Counted from the first letter of the stretch, positions 1-11,439 are shown. The stretch is DNA of 64,000 bases from Isoetes taiwanensis (GCA_021234155.1 JAJEKV010000504.1:102278-166277); one strand, 5' to 3'. The notes: generated by a model not told the origin, from the letters alone. A program made the numbers and translations.

Positions 1-641
1 ATTATAGCAATATAGCAAGCCCAACTAGTCAAATGTCTTCTAGATAAAGATCTCATTGTGACTTGGTCCTCCAATTTAAGACCAGAGTTCCCTGCACAAC
101 ATTAAGTTGTGAAGGAAAGCTTGTTATACACACTATGTTCAATCATTTTCCCTGTACACTGACAATCGTTGCTATTTCAATCAACTTAGACGTGCAAGCC
201 TCTCTTTGAGAAGAGCTACATACTCGTCAATTGTCTGCTTATTCTGTAGCTTCTTTCTCAAAACATTTAACCATGCCTTCTCTTGGGTTTCTCATATATC
301 TCACTTGTACAAGGTCTATGATATGCATCTATGTTTAAATTGGAATATGTGAATATCAAGCAGAGTTATAATGGTTGTGCATATTAAGCACATATTTTTT
401 TTTTTTTTGAAGAATATAAGAATATATTAAACCACTAGAATGCGATCAAGTACAATGATAAGTTCATATTAAGCACATATACAATGGTTGTAGTTATCGT
501 CAAATCGCCTTTCCATCCATGGTATGTGCCCTTATGCATTATAGCAATATAGCAAGCCCAACTACTTAAATGTCTTCGAGATAATGATCTCATTGTGACT
601 TGGTCCTCCAATTTAAGACCAGAGTTCCCTGCACAACATTA
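1..641. repeat. Direct duplication, two ~104 bp copies 537 bp apart
   Basis: Bases 1-104 and 538-641 are nearly identical: both start ATTATAGCAATATAGCAAGC and both contain GACTTGGTCCTCCAATTTAA. Only a few substitutions separate them. The first copy touches the window edge and may extend beyond it. The intervening sequence (105-537) is A+T-rich with a T-tract near 393 and no convincing gene. This could be a local duplication or the ends of a small element; no coding capacity distinguishes these. Confidence 0.8.
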
Positions 642-921
642 TCTCCAAGTAATTATGATCTGCAATCTGTTTACCAAAAGTACAAAGAGTATGATGGGTT
701 TCAATATAAACTCCTGCTTTGAGATTTGCAGTGCTTTAAGGGAGAGAACTAAATATGGTGGACATGGTAAGAAAGCAAGCTTAATAGCATATCATCCTAT
801 GCAACAATTAGGAACATAGGAAAATTGAATACATAGCTTCAAAAATGAAGTTTTGCACTAAAGCATGCACACAAACAGAAAAACTTGTAAAAAATTAAGA
901 TCATACAAATCAGAAGTGATA

Positions 922-1068
922 TTTGCAGATGGATTAATTGAACCATTGGCTGATGGCACTGCTGGTATATATAGTGCATGGGTTCAACATATCTTTGCTG
1001 GAATTATTGTTCATCATGGGCTGTACTTTAGAATGTATGACTTGCTGAAGCCTGTAGTGCTTATGGGC
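922..1068 (+). pseudogene. ADP/ATP carrier (mitochondrial carrier family) gene fragment
   Basis: The translation here includes GIYSAWVQHIFAGIIVHHGL followed by YFRMYDLLKPVVLMG. It resembles the segment of plant mitochondrial ADP/ATP carriers that runs from the end of the matrix helix into transmembrane helix 4 (GLYRGF..., GIIVYRGLYF.., YDSLKPVVL in the family). Such carriers exchange ADP and ATP across the inner mitochondrial membrane and have about 300 residues with three repeats. Only about 49 residues survive here, and the RG of the conserved YRG is replaced by HG. No flanking carrier sequence is visible, so this is a dead or captured fragment. The ORF starting at 865 has no recognisable upstream carrier sequence. 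Family identity is by eye but the match is long and ordered. Confidence 0.68.
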
Positions 1069-1338
1069 AGGGTTCGGGAAATTCCGAGGAACCATTGTAA
1101 GCATCTGTTAAAATATTACAAAAAACACCTTATTATTAAAATAGTCGGATCCCCTTCCTTTTTTATTTTTGGATTTCACGGAAATCTAACGGGTGAGATT
1201 TTTTTGGACGGAAAAATAGCTGGAGCCGGGGGGAAATGACGGAAATATTTATGGTAGTAGGGTAATTTTCGATTTTGCCAATAGGTTAAACGTTTTTTCG
1301 TATTAGTTAGGGTTTTTTTTTCTTGATGTTTTGGTGCA

Positions 1339-1449
1339 ATGGCGGCAGCGGCAGAGATGGAGGAATGCATTCAATTGGATCAGGTGCTCCAATCAGTCAG
1401 AAAGCAAATGCAAAGAATTAAAACAATGAATGTGACATCATTGGCTTGA
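1339..1449 (+). CDS. Short 36-residue ORF, possible first exon
   Basis: An ATG in plant-like start context (GCAATGGCGGCAGCGG) opens a 36-codon frame, MAAAAEMEECIQLDQVLQSV and onward, ending in TGA at 1447-1449. The peptide is Ala/Glu/Gln-rich and probably helical. Upstream lies a pyrimidine-rich TAGGGTTTTTTTTTC leader typical of plant 5' UTRs. Downstream at about 1514 the sequence ATCAG/GTACGT looks like a splice donor. It may be the 5' exon of a gene whose later exons are decayed, perhaps including 3004-3675. No family recognised. The in-frame stop before the donor argues that it is broken or alternatively spliced. Confidence 0.35.
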   Translation: MAAAAEMEECIQLDQVLQSVRKQMQRIKTMNVTSLA

Positions 1450-2489
1450 ATCAAAATAATAATGTATGGTTTGACATGGAAGCTTTGCTAAAATTCATGG
1501 TCATCTTTTATCAGGTACGTAACTCAACCAAGAATTTCTGATTTATTTCAGAAGTTTCATTTAGTTTGATGTTGCATATATTTTGAACCATATACTAGGT
1601 TCCTATTGCTTATGCTTATCGCTTACATACTGCTTATGATTAATGATGTTCTGCAGTATGCTGGGGTTTAGATAGGAATGTAAAATTAAACAGTCGGGAT
1701 ATCTTGGAGCTATGATGGTTGCATGCTACGTTGGAGTGCTGATGGAGATGCAATGCTTCAGTTTTATTGCTTTGGATAGAAAATAAAAGGGCTTATGTGT
1801 GAGTGTTGAAGCATGGTAGATGAGAGCAACAAGGTAAAGCAAGGTTGGCCAATTCGCTATAATGATGTCTTGTTTTATGTTATATGGGCATTTACAATAA
1901 AAAGGCACAGATGCTTAGATCCTATGGACCCTAGATTGTGTAATTGTTAGAATTGCTTTTGTCATGTTCATGATCTGCATTTGGCTTTTGGTCTAGCTAT
2001 TAAGCAAGTTTGCTGTTGTTGCAGCTTGGCTTTCTTGTGCTGAGAATGGTTTCAAAGGCTGCATCTATTTGTATCTTGTTAGGATAATAGAGTATCTTGT
2101 ATCTTGTTGGGGGCAAAATAGGTTTTGAGAGTTGCATGCATTTATATCTTGCTATAAGGCAATAGGGTCTTGCAGGGATGGATTCAGGGGCTGATAGTTT
2201 CTCAAGGACGTAGGAAATTATAATGGATGCTTGTAGCTTGTTTTGGTTTCTTAGTTGGCTAGTTGGGTCTGTTGTGGCATGTGCATATGCAGGGATTATA
2301 GGCTTGTCTTGCGTGTAAGTGGTGAAGCATGGTATGTGAGAACAACAAGGTAAAGCTTATTTAGTTGGTAGGTGTTTCCTTGGGATCATACCTTCAGGAG
2401 GTTATGGACATGCGAGATCAGCTATGTCCTCAGGCACACACTTGACATGTATATATACATTGATGTATACTTTGCAGTTTGATAAAGCA
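1450..2489. other. Gene-free A+T-rich stretch
   Basis: No convincing reading frame. The sequence contains loosely repeated phrases such as TGTATCTTGTT (near 2067 and 2099) and GAAGCATGGTA..GAGAACAACAAGGTAAAGC (near 1808 and 2328), suggesting an old internal duplication of about 0.5 kb. It could be intron sequence between exon-like pieces at 1339 and 3004. Confidence 0.4.
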
Positions 2490-2630
2490 TTCTTATTCGC
2501 CCACGGTTTTCCCCGAAAACCTTTGGCGGGGGTTTTTAACCGGACAAGAATAAGTTTGTTTGCTCCTTGTGGGTTCCATAGGCCGATTGGCCTCAGTGGA
2601 CGATAAAAAATCATTCTCATTCTCATTCTA
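2490..2630 (+). mobile_element. SINE/LINE-tail-like retroposon, copy 1
   Basis: The segment carries GGTTTTCCCCGAAAACC, then a G-run and GGTTTTTAACCGGACAAGAA, then GGCCGATTGGCCTCAGTGGA, and ends in GATAAAAAATCATTCTCATTCTCATTCT. A 3' end built of a short imperfect repeat (CATTCT) is typical of SINEs and some LINEs. The same order of motifs recurs at 16.7, 18.9 and (inverted) 42.4 kb. No internal polymerase III boxes or clear target duplication were established, so the exact class is open; a retrotransposon LTR fragment is the alternative. Confidence 0.5.
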
Positions 2631-3003
2631 TAAATTCTTGACATAAATGTTTAACTAGTTTGACGTGAATTTGATAAACTCTAGCGTTAGGGTCTTATTG
2701 CATGGACTGTTGCAGTGATACAGGTTCTTGCAAAGGAGTTATTGCTTTGCTAGGGCGCTTAGGTTTGGTTTTGTCTCTGGTTTAGAGTGCAGGGCTTGCT
2801 ACTAGGAAGGTGCAGTGTTCTTGCTAGCTAGAATGATGATAAATCAGAGTTAGATCTAGGCTGGTATATTTTTTCTGCTTGCATTTAGGCAGTTACGTTG
2901 GCATTGAAATATCTCGCAATAATATAATTCAAAAGTCCTTCTCGTTTCTCACAACTGCCCGTATTTTGTTTGCATTTGAATAATTGTCTCCATTATTTTT
3001 TGA

Positions 3004-3675
3004 ACCAGGTTCTATGAAGCAGATGTGCAGGGCAATCTGGAAGTATATCTTAAGCTGGACGAGATGGAATTGACAAGTAAACATAAGTTTGAGAGAGTGT
3101 CGTTGGTCTTAATGAATTATGCTCTTCGTTTAGATTATTTTGAGAAAGGGCAAGTTACAAAATCAAAGAGGAACCCTCGTTGGTTCTCAGTGCAGTCAGA
3201 AGAACATAACTGGTGGCTTGGAATGTTTCAAGTGAAAAAAAAGAATTACGCGGTATTAAAATGGGTATTTGACCAAACAGAGCTACCGAGACTTATTGGG
3301 TTATATGAATCAGGAGAGCTACTAAAGGTAGATGGTTATGGTTCTTTTAAAGTTAGGTTTCACTTGGCATCTGATCTCAAAACTGAGAAGGCAATGTACA
3401 ATATAAAGTCAACAGGGGCGCAAACTACAAAAAATTGCATTTACTGCATGTATGTCTTGAAGGAAAAGAAAAAGAGCAGAAGCACCTTGTCATGTAATCA
3501 GGACGTGCCACCAAATAGAGATAAGAAGGACAAAACTTTTGATGCAATTTTGCCAATTCCTCTTAATAGAGTGCATTTCTGTACACTTCATGCAATGGTC
3601 ATGGTCTTTGGTATTCTATACCTTCACACAATAAATAAGGAAATGGAGATTACAACGCTGATATACAAAATATAA
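3004..3675 (+). CDS. Hypothetical protein or exon, 216+ residues, unknown family
   Basis: A 216-codon frame from the ATG at 3025 is the longest plausible plus-strand coding stretch in the first 10 kb. It can be extended 5' to an acceptor-like TTTTTTGAACCAG ending near 3009. Residues of note: a hydrophilic N-terminal half with HNWWLGMFQ, then a CIYCMY pair of cysteines and a C-terminal LNRVHFCTLHAM motif. The CxxC followed by CxxH spacing could bind zinc, and a KxxG..NCxYC..LH layout is seen in some transposon-derived plant proteins; that link is inference. Composition and low repeat content suggest genuine past coding. Two minus-strand frames lie immediately downstream (3695-4561). Function unknown. 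Confidence 0.45.
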   Translation, partial: TRFYEADVQGNLEVYLKLDEMELTSKHKFERVSLVLMNYALRLDYFEKGQVTKSKRNPRWFSVQSEEHNWWLGMFQVKKKNYAVLKWVFDQTELPRLIGLYESGELLKVDGYGSFKVRFHLASDLKTEKAMYNIKSTGAQTTKNCIYCMYVLKEKKKSRSTLSCNQDVPPNRDKKDKTFDAILPIPLNRVHFCTLHAMVMVFGILYLHTINKEMEITTLIYKI

Positions 3676-3694
3676 TTGCAAACAATGTCCAAGA

Positions 3695-4036
3695 TTAATA
3701 CCTGAATACAAGGCTGCTTACATCGACGCAGCATTCTGTAACCTGCCCACCTGTTTCATGAAACTTTGACCTCCAATCACCAAAAAAAATATTTTCAAGT
3801 AATTGGTCACCAAGATCATGCAAAATATATGTTTGAGGAGTAATTCTCAATGTTTCCACGTCCTTAAAAAGAAATCCAAATACATTTATGGGCAAAAAGA
3901 CTTTTACTCCACATCGAACTCCACCTCTCTCTGTTAACATTCTTCCAATCTCCTTTGATAATAAATAACGATATGCTGTCAATATTTGCATATCATCAAA
4001 GGTCCTTGATAATAAGGTAAGATTTGGAGCATCCAA
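3695..4036 (-). CDS. Hypothetical exon-like frame
   Basis: A 113-codon open frame of mixed composition (DDMQILTAYRYLLSKEIGRM near the N-terminus, LHDLGDQLLENIFFGDWRSK near the C-terminus). It reads like protein rather than a chance frame: acidic and basic residues alternate with hydrophobics and there is no low-complexity tract. No family was recognised. It lies 20 bp from the end of the convergent plus-strand frame and upstream of it, in minus-strand sense, is another frame of the same kind (4220-4561); the two may be exons of one decayed gene. Confidence 0.3.
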   Translation of the reverse strand: MDAPNLTLLSRTFDDMQILTAYRYLLSKEIGRMLTERGGVRCGVKVFLPINVFGFLFKDVETLRITPQTYILHDLGDQLLENIFFGDWRSKFHETGGQVTECCVDVSSLVFRY

Positions 4037-4219
4037 TAACGTAAGTTTACCAATGGTATCTGCTGCCTTTCAAATGCCATTATTTCTAAGAAATGACAAA
4101 GACAAGCAAGGGAACAATAGCTGACCAATACTAAAATGATGAACCTCCAACACGCTACTTATGCTTTTAGTTTGGAACTTTATCTTTGAAATCAAGAGCA
4201 AATGCAATTAGCATCTAGC

Positions 4220-4561
4220 TTAGGAAATTCTCGATGTTTGAGCAATTTCTTCTTTGAGCATGTCATGTGGAGTGTAAGCATGAGCAACTAGAATCTCTTC
4301 CACACGATTACCTCCTTGACTAATAACAAAGCCAACCACTTTGGCTTTCCAATGTGAAGACACATCATTCAGTCTTTTTCGTTTGACACCATGGTTGCAC
4401 GATTTGTCGAGGTGCAGTGTCACCCGGGATCCCACTTTTGAGATGTGCATATTGATCCAAGTACCATCTTCGTTCTTGTTTTTCCTCAAAACAATCTTGC
4501 TAATTTCAGATCGATGCGTGCACATGACCTGAGAAAAACAAATAATATAAACTCCAAACAA
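4220..4561 (-). CDS. Hypothetical exon-like frame
   Basis: A 113-codon frame containing THRSEISKIVLRKNKNEDGT and SSHWKAKVVGFVISQGGNRV. In minus-strand sense a CAG acceptor-like trinucleotide precedes the coherent part near 4530. The peptide has no recognisable domain. It could be a 5' exon for the 3695-4036 frame. Confidence is limited because nothing outside the frame itself supports it. Confidence 0.28.
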   Translation of the reverse strand: MFGVYIICFSQVMCTHRSEISKIVLRKNKNEDGTWINMHISKVGSRVTLHLDKSCNHGVKRKRLNDVSSHWKAKVVGFVISQGGNRVEEILVAHAYTPHDMLKEEIAQTSRIS

Positions 4562-6358
4562 TCTCTTATAAAAAGCATATTCAGCTCAACCAATCCTGCA
4601 GACAAGGCTTATTCAGGTCAAAATAATACCGTTTAGAAGATGGTGCTTTGGTTGTGATGAGACGAAATCGAGGCTCCCAAATGCCGTGTCTCTGAACAAA
4701 TTTGGATCAAACTTTCCTTTCCTTTCCCGCCCCTTTTCTTTGTTCGAGCTTTCGAGGTAATTTTTGGTGGTTTTTTTTTTCGGTGTATTTCAAATTCAAA
4801 TTTCTATTTTTGTGGAGAGGAAGTAGTAAGCACATTAATGAATTTTGCCATTAATACTCTCATTAATGCTTTTGAGTTATTAATTCTTGGTGTTTTTGCA
4901 AATAGCTGCCACCTAGGAATTCAATGCCACATAGTACCGGGATTAAACAAATAGGCCCTTCACTCCTATTGGTCAATCAACTTTGCTGACGTGGTGTTTT
5001 TTTTTTTTTCCTTTTTTTTTTTTTATAGATGGGACGTTTTGTGATCTCATTTTACCTATAGTTTGATAGCATTGCTTGGTGCCCGAGGTGATGCAAGTAA
5101 TGCAAGGCATCAGAGAGTCATTGAACTCAGAAAGTGCAGCTAAACATTTTTATCAGTATGTCTGCATGAAGTATTAAATGGCATAATTTAAAGGAGTTGT
5201 TAACTAAAAGAGTGGCTTTGGAGAATAATAATAAGCATGGAGAACTTGGGGACATTATAAACTAAATTTTAACAGTTCTGGGCTGACGAGGTTAGCTAGA
5301 CACCTTGATGATTTGATGTACATAGAAGGCTCAAATAGGCAAGTTACTAGATCAATGTGATGGTTTAAAATTCATATAGAGGCTAAATTATATTAGCATT
5401 TACTGCACTAAAAATCTCCTATGGTATTGCCTACTTGAGTATCACAGACTTTTTGAAAGTTTTGACTAAGTGGTGGTATCTATTGCCTGATGCCATTAAA
5501 ACATGTCATATTTGTCTTATATTCTTGCTTATATTAAAGAATTAACAATCAAAGACTAGCTGATACATGTTTAGCCAGATTTACATGCATGAAATGGAGC
5601 ATTGCATTTCAAATGTGCATCTGGCATGCAAGGGGCTGGTATGTTAGTTTTCAAAGTAATGATTTAGGTGTACTGCTAGATTTGATGGCATCTTCTATGA
5701 TTGGAACTTGCACATAGCAATACGAATATCTTACACATGAAGCTACAGAAATCCATGCATGAATTGTAATAACATTAATATTATTTCATGTAAGCTCCAT
5801 ATGACAGAGGTTCCTTGATGTTGCTTCCTTGATGTTACTTCGTCATGTTTAATCAACAACCTAGCAAGAGTTCTAATTTCATTAATCCACCATTTTGGTG
5901 TTCCAGTATAGGTAGGAGGGTCTCTCATGGTGTTGGGTTTTGTTTTTGTTTGCTATGCTCCTACATGCAACATTAATTATCAATATTTATCATCTTCAAA
6001 GTGGAAATCAGAAGGCTTCTTTATCTTTGTGGAAATTCAAGTGCATTGCATCAAGTTGTGTCAATCACAAGGCTCCTTTACCTTTATGGAAATCCACATG
6101 CATTTCATGGAAGTGTGTACGTCAAGTATACCAAGAACCTGTCTTTTCATATGCACAAAATGTAGATTTTGCTTAGGAATTTCTTATAGAGATATGCATT
6201 TAGAAAGTCGCACACAGACTGAGGCTGTTATGTTTCATCTATGCTACTTCCTTCAATAAATTAACCTGATTTTCTGACATATAAAAAGCAAACTGAGACA
6301 AGATTAATTAAGGGTTTTCATTTCAATCATGTTTTAACCAATTTGATTTTTTGAACCA
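4562..6358. other. Gene-free stretch
   Basis: A+T-rich sequence with T-tracts (4763-4780, 4998-5026) and no supported gene. The frames at 5743-6259 have biased, fragmented composition and no homology that I can see. A near-repeat occurs at 5991-6110, where AAGGCTTCTTTATCTTTGTG and AAGGCTCCTTTACCTTTATG are followed by similar text 58 bp apart. Confidence 0.4.
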
Positions 6359-6502
6359 GAATTTGGATTAGGTGGTGCACCTGGGACCAGTTGGAAGAGC
6401 ATACACATTGAAGATGTGTTGGAGATTTTGAAGAAGTACTGCGAGTTGACATTTAACGCCTACTTTATAGGATTGCAAGGAAGCACTCAAAGTGGAGTCT
6501 GA
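6359..6502 (+). CDS. Possible exon of an unidentified gene
   Basis: After an acceptor-like TTTTTTGAACCAG the frame reads FGLGGAPGTSWKSIHIEDVL, then ILKKYCELTFNAYFIGLQGS, and stops with TGA at 6500. It is too short to stand alone but reads as a coherent, soluble-protein-like peptide. The same TTTTTTGAACCAG string precedes the frame at 3009, so both may belong to one decayed gene or one repeated element. Unrecognised. Confidence 0.3.
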   Translation, partial: EFGLGGAPGTSWKSIHIEDVLEILKKYCELTFNAYFIGLQGSTQSGV

Positions 6503-7677
6503 TGAAAGGAATGATAATGGCATATGCTGTTCAAGATAATCATGAAAAAGCAATTTTTATTTCCACAGGTTTCTTATTTTGGAAGTTTGATTTGATTTAG
6601 ATGTAGACATCAAAATCTTGATATCCATTGTTTTGATAAATGCAGAATGCCAAAGTCTGCTAGAATAATTTGAGATGGCATAGCAAACAACAAACATAGG
6701 GCATCTGCTCATGTGAAAAGTGGAATGGAGTACATTGGAATGTGGAAATTGGATTAGTCGGATTACATATGGACCAAGGATATCAATGCTTTTGTTGTAT
6801 CAATTTTACCAACTCCTATAATGGTTTTATTTTTGTATGGCCTTTAGGCATGCCGGGCATTCATTTGAGCATCTTGAGCATGCGCATTTCTAGTCCCAGG
6901 TACACTTGCTCTTCTAAGAGTTTGAATTTGATTGATGTTATTGTTTGGATCTTAGAGCACAAAATGCTAAAATAGTGACATCATGGTGAAACATCTGCTG
7001 CAACATATTGTATTATTTTGGATTTAACAGATTTCTTCTTCTTCTATTTATATGCTGTATCTCTAACAAACAACTTGACAATGAGGTAGAGCATGTTTTC
7101 TTGCTAGATGAGTTACTCTTAGAATGAATTTGCATATGATGGCAAAGATTTGTTAAATTTATGTGCTCAAATTGTGATCAAGAACATATCTATACTACTC
7201 AAAGATGGCAGTGGCTAACTATGACTTTCAATCCCAGCTGAGCTCCAAGGTTCAATTTGATTATTTTATTATGCTGCAATTGTTTAGAGTGAATTTGAAT
7301 ATTCACATGTAACAACATCCTGTAGTTGTGATGTGACTGTTGAGGATGTGATTTGCAATAGATAATACGGGTGTAGGTCTACTGCAGTTTGGCTTATAGA
7401 TAAGTGCACAGAGCATCGCGGGTGCTGCTACATGTAGGTTGGATATTCTTACATGTAGGTCTACAGGGCAGATGGGCCTTAATATTCACTGCTTCATTGC
7501 TCTTAACGTCACAAATTCCATGGTGTATACATCATTCTGAGGCGTTTGCAACAATATGCTCCAAAAGAAGTGCACAAGGCCATAAGGTTGGGCATCAATT
7601 TTTGAGATTTTTGCATTGCCAATCTTTGCATCGTGAGACTATGCCTCACAATATGTAAAAAGCACATGCCCCTCTGA

Positions 7678-7905
7678 ATTGTTGCAGTCGTCGATCCTGC
7701 AGATATGGTATGGCTTATGCACAAGATGTAAAACACATTGGTATGGCTTATACACAAAATTGTTGCAGACATTGATCCTGCAGATATGGTATGGCACTTA
7801 TGCACATGATATAAAACACATTGGCATGGCTTATGCACCAAGAAGCACATTCCCCTCTTAATTGTTGCAGACATTGATCCCGCAGATATTGTATGGCTTA
7901 TGCAC
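7678..7905. repeat. Tandem repeat, three diverged units of about 80-100 bp
   Basis: Units begin near 7678, 7760 and 7860, each with ATTGTTGCAG..(A/G)TTGATCC and then GCAGATATGGTATGGCTTAT (third unit: ATTGTATGG). Shorter phrases TGCACAAGATGTAAAACACA and TGGTATGGCTTATACACAAA are shared inside. The long minus-strand frame here merely reads the repeat and is not a gene. Confidence 0.75.
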
Positions 7906-8179
7906 AAGTGAATACCCCCTCTAAACGTGGGGCAAATGTTATGTTTTGCTTGCATATGTTCTTGCAATCAGCATGGAAGTTAATTGCACTTAAAATTTCA
8001 CATTGGCATTTGAAGGGTTTGGTTACACCACATTTATCAGGCAATGTCTTACAACATTGCTAGACAAGATGTTTTTGAATTCAACATACTTTGAGATGTA
8101 GATAAATAGATGCAACATCCATGTCTTCACATCCAATTGATCACAATTGAAAGATCATAGCCATACTCTTTGTAATTTT

Positions 8180-9280
8180 TTATGACTTTCAGGATCAATC
8201 CGCTCTATCTTTATGGTAACTTTTACTTATGTTGTATTTGTTTTATTGTGATGAAATTCAAAAGCTACAGGTGATGAAAGTCTCAAATGAATTCTAGTTT
8301 TTTTCTGGTTTGAATTCTAAAATTTTTGTCACATCCGGGAGGGGGGGACGTCCATAAGGCCCCGAAGGGGCCAAAAAAATTTTTTTGCAACACAAATCAT
8401 TAACATCCAACATATAAAAATTAAATCCTCCAACACATAACAACCAACACATAACAACCATTGACATTAACAACCAACACAACTACCATTGATATTAATT
8501 AACACAACCATTGGGTCCAACGCATTTAAATTAGAATCCCCCATAAGCCCCCTTTGGTTTGACTACCATTGATATTAATTAACACAACCATTGGGTCCAA
8601 CATTTAAATTAGAATCCCCATAAGCCCCCCTTTGGTTTGGGTGCATATTCACCTGGGGGTGACTCCGGGCAACGAGAGCTGTTGGATAGGCATATTCACC
8701 CCTCATTCCTTAATCTACACCGTATGTAAAGTTCCTCGTTTGTGGGGTATGCAAGTACAAAATTTTGCTATCTTGTATAACAAGATTTAAAAAAATACTA
8801 TAAGATTTCAAGTTTAATACTATATAGTGTTGATTTTTGTAATGCAAAATACAATTATGAAGGCTCGCGCTGCCCTATGTCATCCCCCGTGTGAATATGC
8901 ACCCAAACCAAAGGGGGCTTATGGGGGATTCTAATTTAAATGCGTTGGACCCAATGGTTGTGTTAATTAATATCAATGGTAGTTGTGTTGGTTGTTAATG
9001 TCAATGGTTGTTATGTGTTGGTTGTTATGTGTTGGAGGATTTAATTTTTATATGTTGGATGTTAATGATTTGTGTTGCAAAAAATTTTTTTTGGCCCCTT
9101 CGGGCCTTATATATCTCCCTAGGATGTGACAAAAATTTTAGAATTCAAACCGAGAGAAAAAACTAGAATTCATTTGAGACTTTCATCACCTGTAGCTTTT
9201 GAATTTCATCACAATAAAACAAATACAACATAAGTAAAAGTTACCATAAAGATAGAGCGGATTGATCCTGAAAGTCATAA
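8180..9280. mobile_element. 1.1 kb fold-back palindrome (foldback-type or inverted insertion)
   Basis: The left arm starting TTATGACTTTCAGGATCAAT at 8180 is matched in reverse complement by the right arm ending at 9280. Complementarity continues inward through TATTAATTAACACAACCATT and the CCCCATAAGCCCC/GGGGCTTATGGGG pair to about 8690 and 8880. The arms are about 400-500 bp around a roughly 190 bp spacer. The left arm alone has an extra internal duplication (TTGATATTAATTAACACAAC at about 8490 and 8568). No coding sequence. Such arms could form a large hairpin or be processed into small RNAs; a foldback transposon or two head-to-head MITE copies are the likely sources. Confidence 0.85.
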
Positions 9281-9750
9281 AGTTTGCAACACCCATACAC
9301 AAACATTTTTCAACTGGAATTTAACAGCAGCCTTTGGCCTCCATGGATTCTTGTGGTGAGAAACCAAAGTGGAAACTTTTTCGCTTGTTAACACAAGGAT
9401 CTAGAAGCCTTGAATTTGCTTAATAACTGCCTCAAAATCTAAAAATGCATGGTAATTTTTGCAACCTTCGATGGAATGAGCCATAAGACAATATCCAATA
9501 AGCGCAATCTCAGATTAATCAATTTTGGTAGGATGTGAAAGCCTACCAAACCCGGCCGAAAAATTGCTGTTTTAGCATAGATAACTTAGCCAAACATATC
9601 CATATCATACACTATCAAAAAGATCTCGGAGAGAGCTTTCCAACGCAATAAAAATTATCTCAAACAGAGGTCCGGATCAAAAGTTATGATAAGAAATGTG
9701 TTGCCGACGGGGAAACTGCACTACATGCGCCCTTCAAGCCCTTCATGTGT

Positions 9751-9925
9751 CCATTATGCACCACACACACAAAAAGAGGGCTTTTGTTGTGAGCCATTGG
9801 TTGTTGACCATTATGCACCACGCACAAAAAGAGGGATTTTGTTGTGAGCCATTGGTTGTTGACCATTATGCACCACACGCACAAAAAAAGGGCTTTTGTT
9901 GTGAGCCATTGGTTGTTGACCATTG
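9751..9925. repeat. Tandem repeat, three ~57 bp units
   Basis: Units start at about 9751, 9808 and 9863. Each runs CCATTATGCACCAC, then CGCACAAAAAGAGGG-like sequence, then TTTTGTTGTGAGCCATTGGT and TGTTGA. Copies differ by one or two bases, implying recent expansion. Overlapping frames on both strands translate the repeat and are not genes. Confidence 0.9.
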
Positions 9926-10589
9926 GAAAAAAAAGGCTAAAATCAATGGCTTAGAAATGGTGCACTCTAGATGTACGCATTAGTACATCCATTTGAATAC
10001 ATCACGAAATCATAACAAAACCTTAGTGAAAAGCGTACAAAAACACAAAGAAAACCCCCTGTTATTATGCTACATATTGTTACTTGAAATGAGCATTACA
10101 TTATTAAAACTTTGCCTTTGGAAGTATGTTGTATGTTGCATTATCACATTACATCTGTACAAATGTTTCTTTAATAATGCTTTACAAAACAGAGGAAGCG
10201 CATTCCCCTCTCAATATTGCAAACATTGGTCCCTTTTTTTTTAACGGAACATCCACTCTAAACTTATGCCAAATGGAAGGTCCTCAACTGGAAGATTCTT
10301 GCTAAGCCATCCAATGCCAATAGTTGCAATGGAAATGCCAAACTGTTAGATGAAATACATATGGTGGGAATGCATATTTTGTGCTCCATGGTTCCTCCTA
10401 CAATCCTCATGCATATTTTCATGTTCCAAATCTTTATTTAGCAATAAACAACCACCTTTTTCAAATTGTTACTAGGCCCAACAACGCCAGGAACCATATC
10501 TAGTAACTATTAATATGTTTCTAGCATAAAACAAATGTATAATTTGCAGCCTGAATCAGGACATTAAATTAATTAAGTTATACTATCTT

Positions 10590-10815
10590 TTGCAGAACAT
10601 TAAATTAATTAAGTTATATATATACTATCTTTTGCAGAATGAGCTAGAATATTAACTGAGCCCATGATTTTAATCTTCTATGAGCTCGTCTTGGATTGAT
10701 AAACACGAATTAGGACATTATTTAAGTTATGATGTCATTTGCAGGTTGAGCTAGAATGTTAACTGAACCCATGATTTTCATGTTCTACAAGCTCGCCTTG
10801 CAATGACAAAGAAGA
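10590..10815. repeat. Imperfect tandem duplication, ~115 bp
   Basis: GCAGAATGAGCTAGAATATT at about 10635 and GCAGGTTGAGCTAGAATGTT at about 10742 start two similar copies with shared downstream text (AACTGA(G/A)CCCATGATTTT, AGCTCG). A further short repeat, CATTAAATTAATTAAGTTAT, occurs at 10562 and 10598. Non-coding. Confidence 0.7.
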
Positions 10816-11439
10816 TATCCAAAAATGTAGTGCATAAGAGTTTGTTTCTTTAAACAATTAGCTTACACTAGTTTTGTTTTTTGCAAATAAATAATATTAT
10901 CTTATCTCAGTTTTCAAATACCGTTAAAAGATTACATATCTCGAATTGTGTATAATACTTCTTCCGTTGTCTATCCAATATTTGTTGTTTTGGTTATAGT
11001 TGCATCTTGCATCCGTATGTCAAAGAGTCCTTTGAAGAGTTCGTTTGCATGAATAATCTTTAGAGTTTTAGCATCTTATATATTCCTGAGCGATATTGAA
11101 ATGTATGAACCTTGCACCACATGATTTGCTCATCCTTTGCACCTCCAAAAGATGACAATTCTTAGATGATGCAACCTTTTTTTTAATTTCAACGATGTCA
11201 TGGATAGTCATTTTGACGTGCATTCTTGCAGTTAAGAAAAGAGGACATGCCAAATTATTTGTGCATTTAGATAAAAGTAATTATGTATGGATTTCTCCCT
11301 CGGGAGTGCATTACATATGCATTTCTTATCTGTTAAATGACAAGGAAATGGAGCTGAGACATGTGTATAGCAAATTAAATAAGGTAAAGACAAAATAGGA
11401 TAATTAACACTTTCTAACTAATGAAGCAAGCTCAAATTC

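Noticed and set aside
7404..7967. 152-residue minus-strand protein
   Set aside because: It contains repeated HTISAGSMSATI-type text that mirrors the DNA tandem repeat; no non-repeat domain.
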